A DNA stretch of 7,409 nt from Coriobacteriia bacterium (lineage in GTDB: Bacteria; Actinomycetota; Coriobacteriia; Anaerosomatales; JAENZW01): contig JAOUET010000089.1 in NCBI GenBank assembly GCA_029858605.1, forward strand, positions 1 to 7,409, read 5' to 3'. Below, piece after piece: positions 1-6,273 of the stretch. The notes under the pieces are model-generated. The model did no database searches. It was not told the origin of the DNA and worked only from the letters and a program-made list of their open reading frames with translations. Each line of letters opens with the position of its first letter. The stretch's first letter is position 1. The translations under genes and the position numbers were made by a program.

Positions 1-912
1 TACTCCCGTGCGGAGGACGTGCGCATCTACGCGCGCGTCAACCCCGAGCACAAGCTCCGTATCGTGGATGCCCTGAAGCGCCGGGGCCACGTCGTCGCTA
101 TGACCGGCGATGGCGTGAACGACGCGCCGGCCCTGAAGAAGGCCGACATCGGCGTGGCGATGGGACAGATCGGCACGGACGTCAGCCGCGAGGCGGCCGA
201 TATGGTACTGGCCGACGACAACTTCGCGACGATCGTGGAAGCCGTCAGGCAAGGCCGAGTCGTCTTCGACAACCTGCGCAAGTTCATCTTGTTCCTGCTC
301 TCCTGCAATATGAGCGAGGTGCTGATCGTGTTCACGACGGCGCTGCTTGCGCCGCAGCCCGCCCTCCTGCCCCTTCAGATCCTGTGGATCAACCTGGTCA
401 CCGACGGACTACCTGCGCTCGCGCTCGGATTGGATCCGGGATCTCCGCACGTGATGGAGCGTGCGCCGAGATCGGCCGAGGAGTCTATCCTCACCCCCAG
501 ACGGCAGCTGCAGGTGGTTTGGCAGGGGGCACTCATCACCGTGGGAGCCCTGGCGATGTACTTCGGGGCCGAGAAAGGCTTGATCCCGATAGACAGCCCT
601 TCGCACGCCCAAACCATGCTCTTCACCACGGTCGTCCTCACCCAGCTGATGCACGCCTTCACGTTCCGCTCCGAAAAGAGTTCCGTCTTCCACTTCGAAT
701 CACTGCGCAACCACTGGTTGCTCTTCGCGTTCGCGGGCTCGATGACGCTGCACATGCTGGTGGTCTACGCGCCAGCCCTTCAGCACGTGTTTGGAACGGA
801 GCCGTTGGGCGTCAACGATTGGCTCGCGGTCGTGCTCGCCGCACTGGTTCCACTGATTCTCATAGACATCACGAAGGTCACCTTGGCCAACCGCCGGTCG
901 CGTGCTGCTTGA
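1..912 (+). CDS. P2-type cation-transporting ATPase, Ca2+-ATPase-like (C-terminal part, 5' end outside window)
   Basis: This is the last 303 residues of an ATP-driven cation pump of the inner membrane; the reading frame is open to the left edge, so the actuator domain, the phosphorylated DKTGT region and M1-M4 lie outside. Seen: the P-domain hinge motif TGDGVNDAP at about residues 35-43, the preceding NPEHK segment (14-18) with its conserved Lys, then six hydrophobic segments matching M5-M10. M5 has N103 and E106 in NMSE, and M6 has N131, T134 and D135 in NLVTDGLPA. These match the SERCA Ca2+ ligands Asn768, Glu771, Asn796, Thr799 and Asp800. M8 has Gln215 in TQLMHAF where SERCA has Glu908; plasma-membrane-type pumps also carry Gln there. 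Ca2+ (or Mn2+) export is therefore likely, but the M4 ligands cannot be checked and Na+/K+-type specificity is not fully excluded. A histidine kinase gene follows after 42 bases on the same strand with no clear terminator between, so co-transcription is plausible. Confidence 0.93.
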   Translation, partial: YSRAEDVRIYARVNPEHKLRIVDALKRRGHVVAMTGDGVNDAPALKKADIGVAMGQIGTDVSREAADMVLADDNFATIVEAVRQGRVVFDNLRKFILFLLSCNMSEVLIVFTTALLAPQPALLPLQILWINLVTDGLPALALGLDPGSPHVMERAPRSAEESILTPRRQLQVVWQGALITVGALAMYFGAEKGLIPIDSPSHAQTMLFTTVVLTQLMHAFTFRSEKSSVFHFESLRNHWLLFAFAGSMTLHMLVVYAPALQHVFGTEPLGVNDWLAVVLAALVPLILIDITKVTLANRRSRAA

Positions 913-923
913 CGAACGCGCCA

Positions 924-945
924 TGGGGCCGCACGCTCGGCCTCA
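924..945 (+). promoter_or_regulatory. Hairpin abutting the ribosome binding site of the sensor kinase gene
   Basis: Bases 924-931 can pair with 938-945 (core GGCCG / CGGCC, extended by one G-U and two further pairs) around a 6-base loop. The right arm ends at the first base of the AGGAGG ribosome binding site (945-950). There is no T-tract, so it does not look like a factor-independent terminator of the pump gene. It could tune translation of the kinase or protect an mRNA end. In GC-rich DNA such a stem can also occur by chance. Confidence 0.35.
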
Positions 946-950
946 GGAGG
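945..950 (+). promoter_or_regulatory. Ribosome binding site of the sensor kinase (decides the start)
   Basis: AGGAGG is a perfect Shine-Dalgarno core. It lies 4 bases before ATG 955 but only 1 base before the overlapping in-frame GTG at 952, so the ATG is the better start. The spacing is short even for the ATG. Confidence 0.7.
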
Positions 951-954
951 TGTG

Positions 955-3153
955 ATGCCCAGGGAGCGCCCATCCGAGGCGTTGCGTCGTACAGCGCGTG
1001 ACGCGCTGATGCGCCTCGCGCCTGCCACGATGCGATCGCGCATCGCCGTGACCGCACTGCTGGTCACGCTCGCGGTGTTCCTGGCCGCTGTCGGTTCGTT
1101 CATCCTTGCCGAACGCCTGTCCCGTCCCGCAGTGGCCCAAGAAGGGGCCACCGACGCGTTGAACCAGGCCGAGCAAGGCCTGCAGTCACTTCTTAGAACG
1201 GTCGACGCCCACCTGGTCGCCCTGCAGTACTCGTCCGCCCTCCATGCGGAATCGGCCACGGCGGGAGCCGACAGCCGAAACATCCCCTTCGAGATCGACT
1301 CCGTAGCCGACGCGAGCGGCGCGTCGTGCGCGGCATTCATCGACTCGCGTGGCCGAGTCGCATACTCGACTGGCGATGAGATCGACGTGCAAAGGGTAGC
1401 CGGTCTGGCGCCCCCAACGGGCGCGAATCCCGTCCAGGGTTTTGTGGGCCTTTCGGGCGGTGCTGCGGCGCTCAGTATCCGCCCCATTCTCGGTACGCCC
1501 CCAGCCGACAGTCCGACGGGCTGGATTGCGCTTGCAGTACCGGTCAGCGAGCGCGACCTAGCCCTGCCCGGCGCCGTGTCTCCGGGCGTGCCGAATGCCC
1601 CGTTCAACGGAGACGACCCGTTTACAGTGGACGACCCCTACTTTCACGAGGCCCAGGTCGCGGTAACGGAAGACGGCTACGCCGTTCACGCAGAGATACC
1701 CGCGGTCGACGGAGTGAGCGCCGGGTCGTTCACCCACGAGGCTACCGGCGTGTGGGCGCTGGCAGACAGCGTGCTGGGCGTGACGGTGCTTCTCGCCACG
1801 GGCTTCGCAATGCTCGTGGGAATCGTCGTCAGTCTGGCAGGTTCCCGGTCGCTCGCACTGCAGATTCGGGATGCGACCGAGCACGTCAGGAATGCCGGCG
1901 CTTCGGCACTGCAGGGACTCCCCGTTCAGAAGGCGGAGCGCGATCCCTATATGGCCGAAGAGTTCGCCACCCTCCTCGACGTGTTCGACAGGCTCCTCGA
2001 GAACGCCCAGCGCAGACAGAACGAGGTCGAGGCCGCTCGCAGCGCGGTCGAGGAAGCGAAGCGCGCGGCCGAAGCCGTCGTCAACGAGTCGCCGGAAACC
2101 AAGGTCCTCGTACGGGACGGCCGAATCGTGCTCGCGAATCCCGCGGCCACGACCATTCTCGGCATCTCGGCTTCAGAACTTGTGGGACGTGAGAGTGCCG
2201 AGCTGCTGGACGCCATCGTCGTGCACCAAGAGGACGGCGAGCCGATCGAAGCGAGCGAGATCATCGCACGCGCGGCGGAGCGGCCTTGGCGGCTCCAGAT
2301 CGAGCGTCCCGACGGCTCGACGCGCTGGATCGAATTGCGCGCCACGGTCGACGGCGAGGACCGCGACGAGCGCTCCTTCTTGCTGAGCGGGCGAGACGTT
2401 ACCGAAGAGATGCGCGTCGAGGAACTCCGCGCCGAGATAGTCTCGCTCGTCTCCCACGATCTGCGCGCACCCCTTACCGTTATCGCGGGCTATCTCGATC
2501 TGCTCGGCGCGAAGAGCCTCAAGCCGGACGCGAAAGAGAAGGCTATCTCCCAGGCGCGCGCGGCCGCCGAACGTATGCTCACGCTACTCGGCGATCTGTT
2601 GGACGTGGCGCGGGCCGACGAGATCCTCTCGCCTGCCGTTCTGGCGCCCGTACACCTTGGCGATGTCGTTGCGGAGATCGTCAACTCGTTCGCCGCGACG
2701 GCCGTCCATCGCTTCGTGCTCGATCTTCGCGAAGACGGTGTCGTTCTCGGGGACGACAAGCGGTTGCGCCAAGTCATCGCCAATCTCGTCACCAACGCGA
2801 TGAAGTACAGCCCCGAGGGGTCGGACATCAGCATCGAGGTCGTGCGGAACCACAAGCGGATCCTGCTCTCGATAGAAGACGAGGGGCCCGGGATTCCCGA
2901 AGCTCAACGGCATCGCATCTTCGAGCGCTACACCCGCGTACAGCAAAGCGAGAGCGGCAAACGTGCCGGCATCGGACTTGGGCTCTACATCGTCAAGGCC
3001 ATCGTGGAAGGCCATGGCGGGACCGTGCGCGTCGAAGACCCCGAGGGGAGCCTGGGCTCGCGCTTCGTCGTGGACCTGCCCGCGGCACCGGAGACGCCAC
3101 CCTATGCGGAAGCCGAGGAAGCGTCGACTGAGGACGGCTACTCGACCGCGTAG
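955..3153 (+). CDS. Membrane sensor histidine kinase with extracytoplasmic sensor region and PAS domain
   Basis: A 732-residue two-component sensor that should autophosphorylate on His and pass the phosphate to a response regulator. Seen in order: short basic N-terminus; TM1 about 29-52; extracytoplasmic region about 53-268; TM2 about 272-297; linker with a probable HAMP-like or coiled-coil part (about 298-376, rich in E, A, R); PAS domain about 376-485 (NPAATTILGISASELVG, and a GRDVTEE end); HisKA with the H-box SHDLRAPLTV and phospho-acceptor His501; HATPase with N-box Asn614 (NLVTNAMKYSPEG), G1 box DEGPGIP starting at Asp642, F-box FERYTR, and G2 box GIGLGLYIVKA starting at Gly672; then a short acidic tail. 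All catalytic motifs are intact. Residues about 110-200 weakly resemble a CHASE4-type sensor (FIDSRGRVAYS, then a PTGWIALAVPVS strand), which I cannot confirm. The nearest gene upstream is a cation pump and no response regulator is adjacent, so the signal and partner are unknown. The 3' end overlaps ddl by 16 bases. Confidence 0.94.
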   Translation: MPRERPSEALRRTARDALMRLAPATMRSRIAVTALLVTLAVFLAAVGSFILAERLSRPAVAQEGATDALNQAEQGLQSLLRTVDAHLVALQYSSALHAESATAGADSRNIPFEIDSVADASGASCAAFIDSRGRVAYSTGDEIDVQRVAGLAPPTGANPVQGFVGLSGGAAALSIRPILGTPPADSPTGWIALAVPVSERDLALPGAVSPGVPNAPFNGDDPFTVDDPYFHEAQVAVTEDGYAVHAEIPAVDGVSAGSFTHEATGVWALADSVLGVTVLLATGFAMLVGIVVSLAGSRSLALQIRDATEHVRNAGASALQGLPVQKAERDPYMAEEFATLLDVFDRLLENAQRRQNEVEAARSAVEEAKRAAEAVVNESPETKVLVRDGRIVLANPAATTILGISASELVGRESAELLDAIVVHQEDGEPIEASEIIARAAERPWRLQIERPDGSTRWIELRATVDGEDRDERSFLLSGRDVTEEMRVEELRAEIVSLVSHDLRAPLTVIAGYLDLLGAKSLKPDAKEKAISQARAAAERMLTLLGDLLDVARADEILSPAVLAPVHLGDVVAEIVNSFAATAVHRFVLDLREDGVVLGDDKRLRQVIANLVTNAMKYSPEGSDISIEVVRNHKRILLSIEDEGPGIPEAQRHRIFERYTRVQQSESGKRAGIGLGLYIVKAIVEGHGGTVRVEDPEGSLGSRFVVDLPAAPETPPYAEAEEASTEDGYSTA

Positions 3154-3155
3154 CC
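3136..3155. terminator. Inverted repeat spanning the convergent kinase/ddl stop codons
   Basis: GGCTAC (3136-3141) and GTAGCC (3150-3155) are perfect inverted arms around an 8-base centre. The TAG stop of the kinase (3151-3153) lies in the right arm and the reverse-strand TAG stop of ddl (3138-3140) in the left arm. A short hairpin could form in both transcripts. Neither side has a T-tract, so it is at most a weak bidirectional 3'-end signal; it may instead reflect the symmetry of two TAG stops. Confidence 0.35.
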
Positions 3156-4073
3156 AACGAGACGGCCGCACAGCTCGGGGAACTCGATACCCGCCGCGCG
3201 TGCCGCCTCCGGAAGAAGGCTCGTCGACGTCATGCCGGGAATCGTGTTCACCTCGAGTACGTAGACGCGACCATCTTCCGTGACGATCATGTCGGTCCGG
3301 GACATGTCGCGGCATCCGAGCACGCGATGCGTTTCGATGGACAGCTTCTGGCATTCGCCCCGCAAGCTCTCGTCGATGCGCGCGGGGACGATGTGCCTGC
3401 TCATCCCTGGTACGTACTTGGATTCGTAGTCGTAGAACTCGTGTTCGGGAACGACCTCGAGCGTCGGGAGCGCAAGTAGCTCCCGGTTGCCGATGATCCC
3501 TACCGTGACCTCGATGCCGCCGATGAACTTCTCCACAAGGACCGAGTCGTCGCGCTCGAAGGCGGTGTCTATCGCACGCGGCAGCTCGCTGGGAGAATGG
3601 GCGATCGTGACTCCGATTGCCGACCCTTCGTTCGCGGGCTTCACGACCGTCTTCGGGCCGAGCGTCCGCGCGATTTCCTCGACGTCCCAAGCCTCGTCTC
3701 GGCGGAGCGCCGCGTACTCGGGAGTCGGTATCCCCATGCACGCGAACACGTGCTTGGACATCACCTTGTCCATGGCCAGTGCGCTCGCCAGCACGCCCGA
3801 GCCGACATAGGGAATACCGAGGAGCTCCAGCAGCCCCTGCACGGTCCCGTCCTCGCCGAAGCGGCCGTGGAGGCAGATGAAGGCGACGTCGGGTACCGCG
3901 GCTTCGATTCGAGCTATGAAGTCCTCATCCCCGGCGTCGATCTCCACGACATCGTGGCCGCCTTCGAGCAGCGCTGCTGCGACCTGGGCACCGGTATTGA
4001 GCGAGACCTCGCGCTCGCCCGAACGCCCACCCTTGAGCACCGCCACGAGAAGCTTCGAAGTAGAGTCCGTCAC
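3138..4073 (-). CDS. ddl: D-alanine--D-alanine ligase
   Basis: ATP-grasp enzyme of the cytoplasm that joins two D-alanines to make the dipeptide for the peptidoglycan precursor UDP-MurNAc-pentapeptide. At 311 residues it has the short DdlB-like length. Seen: N-terminal GGRSGEREVSLNTG with Glu20 (matching E. coli DdlB Glu15), HGRFGEDGTVQGLLEL (69-84), ATP-binding VKPANEGSAIGVT with Ser151, the omega-loop FYDYESKY with Tyr220 (matching DdlB Tyr216), Arg259 and Asp261, and the metal-binding LEVNTIPGMTS with Glu274 and Asn276. Retention of Tyr220, which is replaced in D-Ala--D-Lac ligases of the VanA type, argues for an ordinary D-Ala--D-Ala enzyme. The start is GTG 4073: it gives the expected N-terminus and has AGGAAGG (4079-4085) 5 bases before it. 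The frame stays open upstream to about 4481, but that stretch is Arg/His-rich noise overlapping the neighbouring gene. It sits 17 bases downstream of a small membrane protein gene, probably in one operon. Confidence 0.96.
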   Translation of the reverse strand: MTDSTSKLLVAVLKGGRSGEREVSLNTGAQVAAALLEGGHDVVEIDAGDEDFIARIEAAVPDVAFICLHGRFGEDGTVQGLLELLGIPYVGSGVLASALAMDKVMSKHVFACMGIPTPEYAALRRDEAWDVEEIARTLGPKTVVKPANEGSAIGVTIAHSPSELPRAIDTAFERDDSVLVEKFIGGIEVTVGIIGNRELLALPTLEVVPEHEFYDYESKYVPGMSRHIVPARIDESLRGECQKLSIETHRVLGCRDMSRTDMIVTEDGRVYVLEVNTIPGMTSTSLLPEAARAAGIEFPELCGRLVGYAVE

Positions 4074-4078
4074 AGACG

Positions 4079-4085
4079 CCTTCCT
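4079..4085 (-). promoter_or_regulatory. Ribosome binding site of ddl (decides a GTG start)
   Basis: On the reverse strand AGGAAGG stands 5 bases before GTG 4073, inside the 17-base gap after the upstream gene's TAG. It supports the short ddl start over any longer reading. Confidence 0.7.
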
Positions 4086-4090
4086 GTGCG

Positions 4091-4666
4091 CTAGCGAACG
4101 AGGCCGAGCCGCACGGCATCGACCAGTGTAAGCGTTCCCCACCACGAGAGCACGCCCACGAGAGTGAACAGTGCTCCCCGTATGAGTGACGCGGTCAGCA
4201 GCCCGGGGCCACGCCGCCCGTTCGAGAGCCAAGCGCCGAGCCACGTGAAGAGAGACATGACCGGCCCTGCGGCTGTCAGAACGACCGCGGCAAGCAAGAC
4301 GGCAGGGTAGACGTCCTGAAGCACCGCAGGAGCGCTGTCGTTCTCGTGCGGCAGACCGACGACCGTGTAGGCGATGAGTGCCAGCCAGGCAATGGCGTAT
4401 ATCTCGAACGGCCACCACGGGACGCGAGGGCGACCGGGCGATGGCGGAGTGATGTCGGGCAGACCGGCCGTCTCGACGCACGGCTCCTGCTCGGGGGTCT
4501 CGTCCGCCTCGACGACCGCAGGGGCCTCGTCCTGATCCCCAGAATCATCGACCGAGACAGGAGGCGTGTCCACATCGACGGACGGCTCCCCCTCGCGGTC
4601 CTGCACGGCCTCCAGGATCGTGGCGTCCACGGACTCCTCGGCGATCGGGTCGTCGGCGGGATCCAT
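4091..4666 (-). CDS. Unrecognised membrane protein with acidic N-terminal tail and three predicted TM helices
   Basis: I do not recognise this 191-residue protein. Residues 1-75 are strongly acidic and proline-rich with little hydrophobicity, so probably disordered (for example DESP-type stretches such as DQDEAPAVVEADETPEQEP). A PWWPFE motif at 83-88 leads into TM1 (about 84-104); TM2 is about 119-147 and TM3 about 160-185, separated by a basic NGRRGPG turn (149-155). It starts at ATG 4666 with only a weak purine-rich GAAAG before it, but has a good candidate promoter just upstream. It ends 17 bases before ddl, so the two are probably co-transcribed. A role in envelope growth next to D-Ala-D-Ala synthesis is a guess from position only. 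It is real rather than a shadow because the hydrophobic pattern is clean, the frame is tightly coupled to ddl, and the competing frames are Arg/Ser-rich low-complexity translations. Confidence 0.78.
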   Translation of the reverse strand: MDPADDPIAEESVDATILEAVQDREGEPSVDVDTPPVSVDDSGDQDEAPAVVEADETPEQEPCVETAGLPDITPPSPGRPRVPWWPFEIYAIAWLALIAYTVVGLPHENDSAPAVLQDVYPAVLLAAVVLTAAGPVMSLFTWLGAWLSNGRRGPGLLTASLIRGALFTLVGVLSWWGTLTLVDAVRLGLVR

Positions 4667-4699
4667 CGGCTCGCTTTCGTCGGTCGGTCCTCGCCAGGC

Positions 4700-4728
4700 A
4701 GTCTACGCGAGCAGCGTTCTCGCCTCAA
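4700..4728 (-). promoter_or_regulatory. Candidate housekeeping-type promoter of the membrane protein-ddl operon
   Basis: On the reverse strand TTGAGG (4728-4723) and TAGACT (4705-4700) are separated by exactly 17 bases, each matching 4 of 6 consensus bases of the sigma-70 boxes. Transcription would start near 4693 and give a leader of about 27 bases before ATG 4666. A short inverted repeat GCGAG-N7-CTCGC (4707-4723) fills the spacer and could be an operator, but 5-base arms are common by chance here. Confidence 0.45.
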
Positions 4729-4754
4729 CTCGGAAGCGGCACGAACGTTGCAGT

Positions 4755-4772
4755 ATCACGCCCGCTCGTGAT
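4755..4772. repeat. Inverted repeat, candidate operator between divergent genes
   Basis: ATCACG (4755-4760) and CGTGAT (4767-4772) are perfect inverted arms with a 6-base centre. The site is 27 bases upstream of the leftward -35 box and about 110 bases before the protease ATG, a position suited to a dimeric regulator acting on either gene. No regulator is identified, and chance occurrence is possible. Confidence 0.3.
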
Positions 4773-4865
4773 GGTTCTGTGCATTTCCGCATACCGACGC
4801 GACGGCATGAACTGCTGAGCGTACTATGTTGTCACATCCACGGTGCCCCCGGAGACCGAAGCAAC

Positions 4866-4872
4866 GAGGTGA
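4866..4872 (+). promoter_or_regulatory. Ribosome binding site of the htrA-like protease gene
   Basis: GAGGTGA matches the anti-Shine-Dalgarno complement well and ends 9 bases before ATG 4882, supporting this start. Confidence 0.65.
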
Positions 4873-4881
4873 GAGATTCGC

Positions 4882-6258
4882 ATGGACGATTCGCCCCACA
4901 ACCCGTCGTCCCCAGCGCCGGAGAATGACGCAGGGGGCCAAGACGAGCCCAAGGCGCCAGATGAGCGGCTAGAACCGCAGGCCGAGCAGCTGCAGGGTCC
5001 GCGCGAAGAGCGTACGGAGGAGGCAGGAGACGCCCGGGCCGCAGAGCCCGCGCGCTCTCTCTCGACCGGCGGCGTGGTGCTTCTCGCAATACTGGTCGCG
5101 CTGCTGGTGGGCACCATTGCCGGAGGCATCGCCGGCCTGGTGGGATCCTGGGCCGTCACCCACGGCGATGACGCTCGGCCCGGCACTACATCGATTCGCG
5201 TCATCCCGCCCGAGACCGACGAGCCCATCGTGGCCGCGACAGCAGCAGCTCTCCCCAGCGTCGTCAACGTCGACGTATCGGGGTCCACCGTTTCGCAGGG
5301 CGAAGACGGCTTGCCTGAGGGCCATCCCGGCGTACCCCGCATGGGCAACGGGTCCGGCGTCGCATACAAGGCTGCGGACGGCGGCGGGACGTACATAATC
5401 ACGAACGCGCACGTTGTCGCGGACGCCGACACGTTCGTCGTCAGGGGTACGGACGGCGAGAGCCACCGCGCACAGCTGATCGGCGCGGACGACGACACGG
5501 ATATCGCCGTGCTCAAGATCGACGGCTCGCTGCCACCGATCCAGCTGGGAGACTCCGAGCAACTCGAGGTCGGCCAGGCCGTGGCCGTGATCGGTTCTCC
5601 ATTCGGGTTGTCTCATTCGGTAAGCTCCGGAGTCGTGTCGGGCCTCGGTCGATCGCTGCCGGAGATTGCGGATGCAGAACCCGGCAAGTACCCGTTGGTC
5701 GACGTCATACAGACCGACGCAGCAATCAACCCCGGCAATTCCGGAGGCGCGCTCGTGGACCGGGAGGGCAGGCTCGTCGGCATCAGTTCGGCTATGTATT
5801 CGGAAACGGGCGCGAGCGGCGGCGTTGGCTTCGCGATCCCCGTGAATACGGCTATGCGCGTCGCGGAACAGCTCATCACCGAAGGCAAGGTGGCGCACCC
5901 GTTTCTGGGAGTCGTAGGGCGCGACGTGGACAGCTCTCTTGCCGAAGAAGAGGGCCTTGCCGTGGAGGAGGGTGCATACATCGTCGAGATCACGGAGGGA
6001 ACCGAGGCGGAGAAGGCGGGGTTGCAGACGGGCGACGTGATAGTCGGCCTCGACGAGGACGCGATCCGATCCATGGACGACCTGCTCCTCTACGTGCGGC
6101 GGAAGAGCGTGGGCGACAAGGTGTCACTCAGGTTGTACCGCGACGGAGTGGAAATGACCCTCGAGATGACCGTGGGCGAGAAGCCGGAGAACCTCGAGCT
6201 TCCCGAGCCGGAGCCGATTCCCATACCTGACGAGGCGATTCCGCCGGAGGAGAACTAG
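4882..6258 (+). CDS. HtrA/DegP-type serine protease with one PDZ domain, membrane anchored
   Basis: A 458-residue S1C-family protease that degrades or refolds damaged proteins outside the cytoplasmic membrane. Seen in order: acidic, proline-rich cytoplasmic tail (1-58); one long hydrophobic helix (about 63-92) with no clear cleavage site, so a signal anchor; protease domain about 112-325; PDZ domain about 340-433 beginning at HPFLGVV; acidic Pro/Glu-rich tail (434-458). The catalytic triad is complete: His177 in TNAHVVADAD, Asp207 in DDDTDIAVLKI, Ser287 in NPGNSGGAL. The oxyanion and substrate loops (IGSPFGL, GVGFAIPV) are normal. This topology is typical of Gram-positive and actinobacterial HtrA proteins; Gram-negative DegP is usually soluble with two PDZ domains. 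Which HtrA paralogue it is (DegP, DegS, HtrA, HtrB-like) cannot be decided here. It is divergent from the ddl operon and ends on the same CTAG as the cytochrome gene on the other strand. Confidence 0.96.
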   Translation: MDDSPHNPSSPAPENDAGGQDEPKAPDERLEPQAEQLQGPREERTEEAGDARAAEPARSLSTGGVVLLAILVALLVGTIAGGIAGLVGSWAVTHGDDARPGTTSIRVIPPETDEPIVAATAAALPSVVNVDVSGSTVSQGEDGLPEGHPGVPRMGNGSGVAYKAADGGGTYIITNAHVVADADTFVVRGTDGESHRAQLIGADDDTDIAVLKIDGSLPPIQLGDSEQLEVGQAVAVIGSPFGLSHSVSSGVVSGLGRSLPEIADAEPGKYPLVDVIQTDAAINPGNSGGALVDREGRLVGISSAMYSETGASGGVGFAIPVNTAMRVAEQLITEGKVAHPFLGVVGRDVDSSLAEEEGLAVEEGAYIVEITEGTEAEKAGLQTGDVIVGLDEDAIRSMDDLLLYVRRKSVGDKVSLRLYRDGVEMTLEMTVGEKPENLELPEPEPIPIPDEAIPPEEN

Positions 6259-6273
6259 CTGGCCTTCCCTCCG
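6245..6273. terminator. Inverted repeat around the shared htrA/cytochrome stop
   Basis: CGGAGG (6245-6250) pairs with CCTCCG (6268-6273), and inside it GAA (6252-6254) pairs with TTC (6265-6267) past a one-base bulge, leaving a 10-base loop that begins with the CTAG carrying both stop codons. It could form in either convergent transcript. There is no T-tract on either side, so it is not a classical intrinsic terminator. Confidence 0.4.

Larger units (their letters stand above)
4667..4881. other. Divergent intergenic region between the membrane protein/ddl operon and htrA
   Basis: These 215 bases hold no convincing gene. They contain a good candidate promoter for the leftward operon (4700-4728), a perfect 6-base inverted repeat (4755-4772), a weak possible -10 for the rightward protease gene (TACTAT at 4822-4827, no clear -35) and the protease ribosome binding site (4866-4872). 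Base composition is less GC-rich than the flanking genes. Confidence 0.7.

Noticed and set aside
952..954. GTG as start of the histidine kinase
   Set aside because: It lies only 1 base after AGGAGG; ATG 955 is better placed.
384..1001. Long open frame on + strand over the pump gene
   Set aside because: Its translation is Arg/His/Gly-rich low-complexity and it overlaps a frame with clear P-type ATPase motifs; open alternative frames are expected in GC-rich DNA.
780..1607. Reverse-strand open frame of 275 residues over pump end and kinase start
   Set aside because: No domain, no ribosome binding site tied to it, composition rich in Ala/Arg/Ser; it is antisense to two well-supported genes.
2584..3741. 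Reverse-strand open frame of 385 residues spanning the kinase and ddl
   Set aside because: It runs through both genes in a wrong frame with Arg-rich noise; ddl in the adjacent frame carries all catalytic motifs.
3138..4073. Vancomycin-resistance-type D-Ala--D-Lac ligase
   Set aside because: The omega-loop Tyr (Tyr220, in ESKY) that marks D-Ala--D-Ala ligases is kept, and no vanH/vanX-like neighbours are present.
4074..4481. N-terminal extension of ddl
   Set aside because: The frame is open but the extra residues are basic low-complexity, overlap the upstream membrane protein gene, and a good ribosome binding site precedes GTG 4073.
4822..4827. TACTAT as -10 box of the protease promoter
   Set aside because: It matches only 4 of 6 bases and has no recognisable -35 box at 16-19 bases upstream, so it is mentioned only as a weak possibility.
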